Below are positions 7,484-13,179 of a DNA stretch of 19,070 nt, one piece after another. Numbering within the stretch: position 1 is the stretch's first letter; every line of letters begins with the position of its first letter. This DNA is from Microbacteriaceae bacterium (GTDB lineage Bacteria > Actinomycetota > Actinomycetes > Actinomycetales > Microbacteriaceae), in contig JAGIAU010000013.1 of the NCBI GenBank assembly GCA_017744755.1, positions 1 to 19,070 of the forward strand. Reading direction: 5' to 3'. The position numbers and the translations under genes are program-made. The notes beneath the pieces are model-generated. The model was not told where the DNA came from, did no database searches, and was given only the letters and a program-made list of their open reading frames with translations.

Positions 7484-7846
7484 CTAGCTTGCCGTGGACG
7501 AGTAGGTCGAGATGAGGAGATTGATCATCCCGCCGTAGTGGTACCCGCCATGCGCGAGGCCCGGGTTCGTAGTGCTGATCGAGGTGAGGCTGGTCGACTC
7601 GACCCGATTCAGCGGGTTGGTGTAAAGCCTTACTGCCGCCGAAAGGTAGTTGCAGGTGCCGCCGCCTTTGCTGGTGCCCGCGTAGGTGAAATTGGAACTC
7701 ACATACAGCAGAGAACTTCCGACGTAGCTGGTCAGGCACCAGTCGACCCAAGACACCGAGTCAGCGTGGGCCGGGAGGGCCGGCCCGAGGACGAGCGTCA
7801 CCGCGGCGGCGGCACTCAATGCCATGTTCCTGCGCTTCCTCGTCAT
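7484..7846 (-). CDS. Small secreted protein of unknown function
   Basis: A 120-residue protein with a basic N-terminus (MTRKRRNM), a hydrophobic stretch and a likely signal peptidase site after PALPAHA (about residue 28). The mature ~92 residues are rich in Ser, Thr, Gly and Tyr, contain two cysteines (Cys37, Cys65) that could pair, and end with GGYHYGGMINLLISTYSSTAS. I recognise no family. ATG 7846 is preferred; an in-frame GTG at 7855 would only add VTG. A -10-like GATAGT ends 9 nt upstream of the ATG, so the mRNA leader may be very short. The lipoprotein gene follows after 11 nt, so the pair is probably an operon of two envelope or secreted proteins. GC content is visibly lower than in flanking genes. 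A bacteriocin or small surface protein is possible but unsupported by any motif. Confidence 0.78.
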   Translation of the reverse strand: MTRKRRNMALSAAAAVTLVLGPALPAHADSVSWVDWCLTSYVGSSLLYVSSNFTYAGTSKGGGTCNYLSAAVRLYTNPLNRVESTSLTSISTTNPGLAHGGYHYGGMINLLISTYSSTAS

Positions 7847-7941
7847 GCCGGTCACACTATCGACGGGGGGGTCCCAGACAACGATCTTCCGTCGAATTAC
7901 GTAGTGCCACGAACTACCTATGCCGCCGTTCAAGACGGCCC

Positions 7942-8892
7942 TCAGCGCAGCGCGGCCGCCGCCGAGCCGATCGCGTCGGCCGAGGCGCGCAGCCGCGCGA
8001 GCTCGTTCTGCGAGAACGGGGTCTGCGGGATGGGGCGCGCGCCGTCCGCGTTCACGATCGACGGCACCGAGAGCGCGACGCCGTCGATGCCGTGGAAGCC
8101 GCGCAGGACGGTGCTGACCGGCATGACGGCGTGCTCGTCGCCGAGGACCGCCTCGACGATGCGGGCGACGGACAGGCCGATCGCGTAGTTCGTGGCGCCC
8201 TTGCCCTGGATGACGCGGTAGGCGGCGTCGCGCACGTCGACGGCGATCTCGTCGAGCTCGGCCTCGGTGAGCGGCTCGACGCCGGGCGCGGCCCAGTCGA
8301 GGACCGGGACCGAGCCGATCGTCGCGGTCGACCACAGCGGGAACTCGGTGTCGCCGTGCTCCCCCGCGATGAACGCGTGCACGCTCTGCGCGGCGACCCC
8401 GGCGCGCTCCGCGAGCCGCCAGCGCAGTCGGGAGGTGTCGAGGACCGTGCCGGAGGCGAGGAGCCGCTCGGGCGGGAGGCCGGAGGCGGGCTGCGCGAGC
8501 GTCACGAGGACGTCGCAGGGGTTCGAGACGATGACGAGGATCGCGTCGGGCGCGGCCTCGAGGAGCTGGGGGACGAGCTTCGCCATGATCCCCGCGTTCA
8601 CGCCCGCGAGCTCCATCCGCGACTGGCCGGGCTGCTGCTTCGCACCCGCGGTGATCGCGATGACGTGCGAGCCCTCGACGACGGCGAGATCGGTGCCGCC
8701 CGTGATCGAGGCGCCGGGCGTGAACTGCGTGCCGTGCGCGAGGTCGAGCACCTCAGCCTCGACCTTCGCCGCCGCGATGTCGTACAGCGCGACGTGCCGC
8801 GCGCTCCCGCGGATGAGCGAGGCGTAGGCCGCGCTGGCGCCGACGCTGCCCGCGCCGACGATCGTGAGCTTCGAGTCGGTGACCGCCGCCAT
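7942..8892 (-). CDS. ldh: L-lactate dehydrogenase
   Basis: A 316-residue NAD-dependent lactate/malate dehydrogenase family enzyme, cytoplasmic, interconverting pyruvate and L-lactate. The Rossmann motif is TIVGAGSVGASAAY (10-23) with Asp38 (ALYDI) binding the adenine ribose. The mobile loop reads AGAKQQPGQSR (82-92): Gln86 at the specificity position favours lactate dehydrogenase, whereas malate dehydrogenases carry Arg there, and Arg92 is the catalytic-loop arginine. NPCDVL (124-129), GTVLDTSRLR (148-157, with the substrate-binding Arg155 and paired Asp152) and GEHGDTEFPLWS (177-188, catalytic His179) are intact, as is GKGATNYAIG. Length is normal. It is separated from the upstream sugar kinase by a hairpin and a G-rich tract, so it is probably transcribed alone. 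The secreted-protein gene lies about 95 bp downstream. Confidence 0.95.
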   Translation of the reverse strand: MAAVTDSKLTIVGAGSVGASAAYASLIRGSARHVALYDIAAAKVEAEVLDLAHGTQFTPGASITGGTDLAVVEGSHVIAITAGAKQQPGQSRMELAGVNAGIMAKLVPQLLEAAPDAILVIVSNPCDVLVTLAQPASGLPPERLLASGTVLDTSRLRWRLAERAGVAAQSVHAFIAGEHGDTEFPLWSTATIGSVPVLDWAAPGVEPLTEAELDEIAVDVRDAAYRVIQGKGATNYAIGLSVARIVEAVLGDEHAVMPVSTVLRGFHGIDGVALSVPSIVNADGARPIPQTPFSQNELARLRASADAIGSAAAALR

Positions 8893-8953
8893 GCTGCGAG
8901 TCTCCCAGCCCTCCCCGCCCCCGCGTCAAGCCCTCCGCCCCCGCTCCCCGGCT

Positions 8954-9026
8954 GCTCGCTCAGGGTGTTCTGCCGCCACTCAGGGTGATATTCGCCCTGA
9001 GGGAGTGCAGAACACCCTGAGCGAGC
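8954..9026. terminator. 20-bp perfect hairpin 3' of the kinase gene (GCAGAAC/GTTCTGC family)
   Basis: 8954-8973 (GCTCGCTCAGGGTGTTCTGC) is the exact reverse complement of 9007-9026. A second, imperfect inner stem (CACTCAGGG against CCCTGAGGGAGTG) surrounds the TGATATTCG loop. It lies downstream of the leftward kinase stop (9089) and upstream of the lactate dehydrogenase start (8892), fitting a terminator or processing site for the kinase transcript. No U-tract follows. Confidence 0.75.
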
Positions 9027-9037
9027 GGCCTGACCTC

Positions 9038-9084
9038 CGGCGGGTGGGCGGGTAGGCGGGTGGGCGGGGAGGTGGAGGCGGGGA
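9038..9084 (+). repeat. G-rich tandem repeat, potential G-quadruplex
   Basis: A run of GGCGGGTGGGCGGG-type units: a 14-bp unit appears twice, separated by TA, and is followed by GGGGAGGTGGAGGCGGGG. It provides many GGG tracts with loops of 1-4 nt on the plus strand. It sits just past the stop of the leftward kinase gene, whose mRNA would be C-rich here, so any quadruplex would form in DNA rather than in that transcript. Confidence 0.5.
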
Positions 9085-9088
9085 AGGA

Positions 9089-10066
9089 TCAGACGAGGGT
9101 GCTGAGCAGGACGCCCGGGCGGGCGCCGACGTGCGAGATGACCTCGGCCGCCGCGACGCCGCCGAGGCGCGCGCACTCGCCGAGCGGCATGCCGCGCGTG
9201 AAGCCGTAGAGGAAGCCGGAGGCATACAGGTCGCCGGCGCCCGTCGTGTCGACGACGCGGTGCACCGGCTCGGCCTCGACCGAATAGGTCTCGTCGCCCC
9301 GGACGACGACGGAGCCCTTCTCGCTGCGCGTGAGCACCATCACCTTGCCCTCCCGGCGGGCGTGCTCCACCGCGGCCTCGAAGGTCTCGACCTCGTAGAG
9401 CGACATGATCTCGGCCTCGTTCGCGAACACGATGTCGAGGTGGTTGGTCACGAGGTCGCGGAACTCGCCGCGGAAGCGATCGACGCAGAACGGGTCCGAG
9501 AGCGTGAGCGAGGTGAGGCGGCCCGCGGCGTGCGCGGCCTCGAAGGCCTTGAGCACCGCGGCCTTCGCCGCGTCGGTGTCCCACAGGTAGCCCTCGACGT
9601 AGACGACGGAGGCCGAGGCGACGTACCCGGGGTCGATGTCCTCGGGGCTGAGGCCGCGGCCGGCGCCCAGGTAGGTGTTCATGGTGCGCTGCGCATCCGG
9701 GGACACCAGGATGAGGCAGCGGCCGGTCGCGGGGCCGGACGTCGCGCGCGGCACCTCGAAGGAGACGCCGATCGAGCGCAGGTCGTGGGCGAACACGTCA
9801 CCGAGCTGGTCGTCGCGCACCTTGCCGATGAACGCGCCTCGGCCGCCGAGGCTCGCGATGCCGGCCATCGTGTTCCCCGCGGAGCCGCCCGACATCTCGA
9901 TGCCGGGACCCATGCCGGCATAGATCTCGACCGCGCGGTCCTCGTCGATGAGGTGCATCGCGCCCTTGACGATGCCGAGCTCGTCGAGCCGCGACTCCTG
10001 GGCGTGCGCGATGACGTCCACCATCGCGTTGCCCATGCCGAGGACGTCGTAGACAGCAGCGGTCAT
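9089..10066 (-). CDS. PfkB-family carbohydrate kinase, adenosine-kinase-like
   Basis: A 325-residue ribokinase-fold kinase that transfers phosphate from ATP to a sugar or nucleoside hydroxyl. The N-terminal substrate region contains GGSAGNTMAGIASLGG (60-75), and VGMG-like LGMGNAMVD (9-17) starts the fold. The C-terminal PfkB signature DTTGAGDLYASGFLYGF (273-289) includes the anion hole GAGD, with Asp279 as catalytic base. NEAEI (216-220) is the usual Mg/phosphate-side motif. Similar proteins are commonly annotated as adenosine kinase, but inosine, ribose or fructose cannot be excluded from sequence. ATG 10066 is preferred because GGTGG lies 5 nt upstream; an in-frame GTG at 10075 overlaps that Shine-Dalgarno. 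Its start is about 45 bp downstream of the trans-sulfuration gene stop, same strand, so read-through cotranscription is possible. Confidence 0.88.
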   Translation of the reverse strand: MTAAVYDVLGMGNAMVDVIAHAQESRLDELGIVKGAMHLIDEDRAVEIYAGMGPGIEMSGGSAGNTMAGIASLGGRGAFIGKVRDDQLGDVFAHDLRSIGVSFEVPRATSGPATGRCLILVSPDAQRTMNTYLGAGRGLSPEDIDPGYVASASVVYVEGYLWDTDAAKAAVLKAFEAAHAAGRLTSLTLSDPFCVDRFRGEFRDLVTNHLDIVFANEAEIMSLYEVETFEAAVEHARREGKVMVLTRSEKGSVVVRGDETYSVEAEPVHRVVDTTGAGDLYASGFLYGFTRGMPLGECARLGGVAAAEVISHVGARPGVLLSTLV

Positions 10067-10111
10067 CAGTTCCACCCCAGGTGATCAGCGAAAAGGCCGC
10101 CGACCAGTCTC

Positions 10112-11278
10112 TCACGCGCGCGCGGGGACCTCCGGCACCGCCACGGCGAGCGCCTGCCGCAGGTCCGCGAGCAGGTCGGCGGCCGACTCGAGGCCGACCG
10201 ACAGCCGCACGACGGTCTCGGGCACGGCGAGCACGGTGCCCCGCACGGAGGCATGCGTCATGGCGTCGGGGTAGTTCACGAGCGACTCGACGCCGCCGAG
10301 CGACTCCGCGAGCGCGAACAGCCGCGTCGACTCCGCGAAGGTCCGCGCCGCCGCCGCGGTCGGCAGCTCGACCGACACGATCCCGCCGAATCCTCGCATC
10401 TGCCGCGCCGCCACCTCGTGCCCCGGATGCGACGCCAGCCCCGGATAGAACACGCGCGCGACGCGCGGGTCCGCGCTGAGCGCCTCGGCGATCGCGAGGG
10501 CGTTCTCGCCGTGCCGCGCCATGCGCACCGCGAGCGTCTTGATGCCGCGCGTCGTGAGCCAGGCGTCATGCGGACCGGAGACGGCGCCGACCGCGTACTG
10601 CAGGAAGCCGACCTCGGCGTCGAGGGCGGGGTCGTCGGTGACGACGGCACCGCCGACGACATCGGAGTGGCCGCCGAGGTACTTCGTCGTGGAGTGCACG
10701 ACGACGTCGGCGCCGAGCGCGATCGGTTGCTGCAGGGCGGGGGTCGCGAAGGTGTTGTCGACGACGAGCAGCGAGCCGGCCGCGTGCGCGACGCGGGCGA
10801 GGGCCGCGACGTCGACGATGCGCAGCAGGGGGTTCGACGGCGTCTCGACCCAGACGAGCTTCGACGGGCGCTCGGCGAGCGCCGCGGCGACCGCCTCGAC
10901 GTCGCCGAGGTCGACGATGCGGACGGTGACCCCCCAGGGGCCGAGGACGCGGGTGAGCAGTCGGTAGGTGCCGCCGTAGACGTCGTCGCCGAGCAGCACG
11001 TCGTCGCCGGGGCGGAGCGTCGCGCGCAGCAGCGCGTCCTCCGCGGCCAGGCCGGACGAGAACGAGCGCGCGTGCGCGGCCCCCTCGAGCGCCGCGAGCT
11101 GACGCTCGAGGGCGGTCCGCGTCGGGTTGCCGGAGCGCCCGTACTCGTAGCCCTGGCGGAGGCCGCCGATGCCGTCCTGCAGGTAGGTGCTCGAGACGTG
11201 GATCGGCGGGATGACCGCGCCGGTGGGACCGTCCGGCTCCTGGCCGGCGTGGATCGCGGTCGTGTCGAAGTCGGTCAT
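10112..11278 (-). CDS. Cystathionine gamma-synthase / gamma-lyase (Cys/Met metabolism PLP enzyme)
   Basis: A 388-residue PLP enzyme of the Cys/Met metabolism family. Markers are YEYGRSGNPTR (44-54, phosphate-binding region of the partner subunit), SSGLAAEDALL (74-84), DDVYGGTYRL (98-107, stacking Tyr101), ETPSNP (145-150), VVDNTFATP (172-180) and the PLP-binding Lys199 in HSTTKYLGGHSD. SLGGVESL near the C-terminus matches both gamma-synthases and gamma-lyases, so direction (making cystathionine from an activated homoserine, or cleaving cystathionine to cysteine) is not decided by these motifs. Its ATG lies one base after the TGA of the cystathionine beta-synthase, making them one coupled operon. 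That pairing favours reverse trans-sulfuration (homocysteine to cysteine), i.e. gamma-lyase activity. The cysteine-codon leader upstream agrees with a cysteine-forming role. Confidence 0.93.
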   Translation of the reverse strand: MTDFDTTAIHAGQEPDGPTGAVIPPIHVSSTYLQDGIGGLRQGYEYGRSGNPTRTALERQLAALEGAAHARSFSSGLAAEDALLRATLRPGDDVLLGDDVYGGTYRLLTRVLGPWGVTVRIVDLGDVEAVAAALAERPSKLVWVETPSNPLLRIVDVAALARVAHAAGSLLVVDNTFATPALQQPIALGADVVVHSTTKYLGGHSDVVGGAVVTDDPALDAEVGFLQYAVGAVSGPHDAWLTTRGIKTLAVRMARHGENALAIAEALSADPRVARVFYPGLASHPGHEVAARQMRGFGGIVSVELPTAAAARTFAESTRLFALAESLGGVESLVNYPDAMTHASVRGTVLAVPETVVRLSVGLESAADLLADLRQALAVAVPEVPARA

Positions 11279-11279
11279 C

Positions 11280-12275
11280 TCAGGCTCCAGTCGTGTGTTC
11301 CGTCGTGCGGGGCGCGCTCGTGTCGATGCCGCGATCGGCCAGCCAGCCGTCGTCGAAGATCTTGTTCAGGTAGCCGCGGCCGCTGTCGGGCAGCAGCACG
11401 ACGACGACGGCCTCGGCGGGGAGCCCGCGCGCGACGCGCAACGCCCCCGCGACGGCCATGCCGCTCGATCCGCCGACGAGGAGGCCCTCCTCGCGGGCGA
11501 GGCGGCGGGTGAGGTCGAACGCCTCCTGGTCGCCGACCCGCTCGAAGGCGTCGACGACGCTCGCGTCGTACGTGGCGGGGATGAAGTCCTCGCCGACGCC
11601 CTCGACGAGGTACGAGTGGATGGGGCCGCCCTCGGCGTAGATCGAGCCGATCGGGTCGACGCCGACGACGCGGACGGCGCCCTTCGACACGTCCTTCAGG
11701 TAGCGGCCCGTGCCGCTGATCGTGCCGCCCGTGCCGACGCCGGCGACGAAGTGCGTGACGAGGCCGTCGGTGTCGCGCCAGATCTCCGGCCCGGTCGTCT
11801 CGTAGTGGGAGCGCGGGCCGTTCGGGTTCGCGAACTGGTTCGGCATGAACGCGCCCGGGATCTCCTGCGCGAGCCGCGCCGCGGTCGAGTAGTACGAGTC
11901 CGGGTGCTCCGGCGGGACGCTCGCCGGGACGACGACGACCTCGGCGCCGTACGCGCGCAGCACCGCGACCTTCTCCCCCGCGAACTTGTCCGGGACGACG
12001 AAGACCATCCGGTAGCCGCGCTCGATGGCGACGAGGGCGAGGCCGACGCCCGTGTTCCCGCTCGTCGGCTCGACGATGGTGCCGCCGGGCAGCAGGAGGC
12101 CGTCGGCCTCCGCCGCGTCGACGATCCGGCGGGCGATGCGGTCCTTCGCGGAGCCGCCGGGATTGAAGTACTCGACCTTGGCGAGCACGGTCGCGGCGAT
12201 GCCGTCGGTGACGCGGTTCAGCCGGACGAGGGGGGTGCCGCCGATGAGCTCGGCGACGCTGTCTGCGGTGCGCAC
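11280..12275 (-). CDS. cbs: Cystathionine beta-synthase catalytic core (no CBS-pair domain)
   Basis: A 331-residue fold-type II PLP enzyme. PLP lysine is Lys44 in NPGGSAKDRIA; the substrate/phosphate loops are PTSGNTG (70-76) and GTGGTISGTG (181-190); PDSGRGYLNKIF (296-307) closes the catalytic domain. PPEHPDSYYS, GPEIWRDTDG and VEGVGEDF are typical of actinobacterial cystathionine beta-synthases rather than CysK, so condensation of serine (or an analogue) with homocysteine is the best call; cysteine synthase activity remains possible. Actinobacterial relatives usually continue with a pair of regulatory CBS motifs to about 450-460 residues. Here the protein ends some 25 residues after the core, so the regulatory module is absent. 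The start is a GTG at 12275 with GAGAGAA about 10 nt upstream. It is followed immediately by the gamma-synthase/lyase gene and preceded by a cysteine-rich leader open frame. Confidence 0.9.
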   Translation of the reverse strand: MRTADSVAELIGGTPLVRLNRVTDGIAATVLAKVEYFNPGGSAKDRIARRIVDAAEADGLLLPGGTIVEPTSGNTGVGLALVAIERGYRMVFVVPDKFAGEKVAVLRAYGAEVVVVPASVPPEHPDSYYSTAARLAQEIPGAFMPNQFANPNGPRSHYETTGPEIWRDTDGLVTHFVAGVGTGGTISGTGRYLKDVSKGAVRVVGVDPIGSIYAEGGPIHSYLVEGVGEDFIPATYDASVVDAFERVGDQEAFDLTRRLAREEGLLVGGSSGMAVAGALRVARGLPAEAVVVVLLPDSGRGYLNKIFDDGWLADRGIDTSAPRTTEHTTGA

Positions 12276-12328
12276 TTGATGTGTTCTCTCAGGTCATGCC
12301 GTCGCGCGCGGCTGCGCGGCGAGGCGGG

Positions 12329-12390
12329 CTGTCGTCGGTCGTCAGGAGGCGCGCTCGATCGAGCGCCGCGCTCAGCGACAACAACGACAG
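12329..12390 (-). promoter_or_regulatory. Candidate attenuator structure downstream of the cysteine leader peptide
   Basis: On the minus strand the segment holding the Cys codons (CTGTCGTTG, 12390-12382) can pair with CGACGACAG (12337-12329), 9 bp with one G-U. Between them lie competing stems: GAGCGC/GCGCTC around the leader stop, and the 16-bp perfect palindrome GCGCTCGATCGAGCGC (12351-12366). A ribosome halted on the Cys codons would occupy one arm and switch the pairing. No U-rich terminator is seen, so control could be Rho-dependent or act on translation. Confidence 0.5.
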
Positions 12391-12401
12391 GTGAAGGTCA
12401 C
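12372..12401 (-). CDS. Leader peptide MTFTCRCCR, cysteine-codon attenuator candidate
   Basis: A nine-codon open frame with GTG start at 12401 and TGA at 12374-12372, encoding Met-Thr-Phe-Thr-Cys-Arg-Cys-Cys-Arg. Three of the last five codons are TGT, a rare cysteine codon in such GC-rich DNA, which is what a stalling leader would use. It precedes the cystathionine beta-synthase start by 96 nt on the same strand. A promoter-like TTGACG, 17-bp spacer and CAGACT ends 6 nt before the GTG, so transcription would begin at or within a base of the start codon and the peptide would be translated leaderless. Cysteine-rich leaderless small open frames controlling sulfur genes are known from mycobacteria. 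The proposed role is to sense cysteinyl-tRNA supply. The alternative ATG at 12405, in another frame, is considered less likely. Confidence 0.7.
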   Translation of the reverse strand: MTFTCRCCR

Positions 12402-12407
12402 GCATCC

Positions 12408-12436
12408 AGTCTGGGGGCCGGGGCGGCTCGCGTCAA
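12408..12436 (-). promoter_or_regulatory. Promoter of leader peptide / trans-sulfuration operon
   Basis: Minus-strand -35 TTGACG (12436-12431), a 17-bp spacer, and -10 CAGACT (12413-12408). The expected start of transcription falls on the GTG of the leader peptide at 12401. It is divergent from the toxin-antitoxin promoter about 50 bp away. Confidence 0.65.
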
Positions 12437-12465
12437 ATGAACAGGGGGCGGGCCGCGACGGGGCG

Positions 12466-12494
12466 CTGTGTTCTTGTGCTACTGTGTTCCTGTG
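12466..12494 (+). promoter_or_regulatory. Direct repeat and -10 element at the antitoxin start (putative autoregulatory operator)
   Basis: CTGTGTTCTTGTG (12466-12478) and CTGTGTTCCTGTG (12482-12494) are 13-bp direct repeats with one difference, 16 bp apart. The -10-like TACTGT (12480-12485) lies between and into them and ends 6 nt before the GTG start, implying a leaderless mRNA. Repeats overlapping the promoter are typical of operators bound by ribbon-helix-helix antitoxins. Confidence 0.6.
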
Positions 12495-12734
12495 AAGAAC
12501 ATCACCGTCACGGTCCCGGACGAGGTGTATCGCGGCGCGCGGATCGCGGCGGCCGAGCTCGGCGCCTCGGTCAGCGCGCTCGTGACGGGCTATCTCGAGC
12601 GCCTCGCCGACACGGGCGGCGAGTTCCGTCGGCTCGAGGCGCAGCAGGAGCGCATCTTCGACTCGATCGCCGGATTCCGCGCGAACGGGCGGCTGAGCCG
12701 GGATGAGAGCCATGAGCGCGCCGCGCTTCGTTGA
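12492..12734 (+). CDS. Ribbon-helix-helix antitoxin (VapB-like)
   Basis: An 80-residue protein beginning KNITVTVPDEVYRGARIAAAELGASVSALVTGYLERLA, the beta-strand plus two helices of a ribbon-helix-helix (CopG/Arc-type) DNA-binding domain. The tail (GEFRRLEAQQERIFDSIAGFRANGRLSRDE) would wrap and inhibit the partner toxin. The GTG at 12492 is chosen because the domain starts there and a -10 element lies 6 nt upstream. The open frame extends to an ATG at 12468 that would add eight unrelated residues, and it has no ribosome-binding site. The stop overlaps the start of the PIN-domain gene by about 23 bp, the usual translational coupling of a toxin-antitoxin pair. It probably represses its own operon through the direct repeats covering its promoter. 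Confidence 0.85.
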   Translation: MKNITVTVPDEVYRGARIAAAELGASVSALVTGYLERLADTGGEFRRLEAQQERIFDSIAGFRANGRLSRDESHERAALR

Positions 12735-13128
12735 CACGAACGTCCTGCTCTACGCCGTGAGCACCGCCGAGGACGAGGAGGCCAAGCGCGAGACGGCCCG
12801 GCGCATCCTCCGCGACGGAGATCTCGCCCTCTCGACCCAGGTCCTCCAGGAGTTCTACGTGCAGGCGACGCGCCCATCCCGCGACGGCGCGCTCACCCAT
12901 GAGCAGGCCGGCGGCCTGATCGAGTCGTTCACGCGCTTCCCGCTCCAGGAGACGACCCTCGGCGTCGTGCTCGGCGCGCTCGACGTCCGGCGCCGGCACG
13001 GCGTCTCCTACTGGGACGCGGCCATCATCGCCGCGGCGAGCGCACTCGGCTGCTCGACCCTGCTCTCCGAGGATCTCGCGGACGGACGCGACTACGACGG
13101 CGTCGTGGTCGTCAACCCGTTCCGCTGA
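12712..13128 (+). CDS. vapC: PIN-domain ribonuclease toxin (VapC-like)
   Basis: A 138-residue PIN-domain protein, expected to be an Mg-dependent endoribonuclease whose action is blocked by the upstream antitoxin. The acidic active-site set is complete: Asp8 in RFVDTNVLLYA, Glu47 in LQEFYVQATR, Asp102 in SYWDAAIIAAA, and Glu120/Asp121 in LLSEDLADGRDYDG. The last stretch ends VVVVNPF, as in the VapC subgroup where a final loop reads IxNPF. ATG 12712 gives the usual short lead to the first aspartate; ATG 12703, 3 codons upstream in the same frame, is an alternative, and neither has a strong Shine-Dalgarno, consistent with coupling to antitoxin translation. The cellular RNA target cannot be inferred. 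The pair is chromosomal-looking, lying between trans-sulfuration and aldo/keto reductase genes. Confidence 0.9.
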   Translation: MSAPRFVDTNVLLYAVSTAEDEEAKRETARRILRDGDLALSTQVLQEFYVQATRPSRDGALTHEQAGGLIESFTRFPLQETTLGVVLGALDVRRRHGVSYWDAAIIAAASALGCSTLLSEDLADGRDYDGVVVVNPFR

Positions 13129-13179
13129 GCACGAGCCGGCACCGAGCCGGGCGAGGGAACGCGCGGGTAGCGTGATGGC

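Noticed and set aside
7484..7846. Lactococcin 972-type bacteriocin
   Set aside because: Signal peptide and size are similar, but the Trp/Gly/His-rich pattern of that family is not present.
9038..9084. CRISPR-like repeat array
   Set aside because: The units are short, contiguous and G-rich, with no spacers.
12276..12371. SAM riboswitch or T-box upstream of the trans-sulfuration operon
   Set aside because: No conserved core of either element is recognisable; the cysteine-codon leader explains the region better.
12289..12405. A 38-codon frame from ATG 12405 overlapping the cysteine leader in another frame
   Set aside because: Its ATG would lie only 2 nt from the -10 element and thus upstream of the expected transcript start, it has no Shine-Dalgarno, and its product (MRDLHLSLLSLS...) shows no feature. 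The GTG frame at 12401 fits the promoter and the pathway better.
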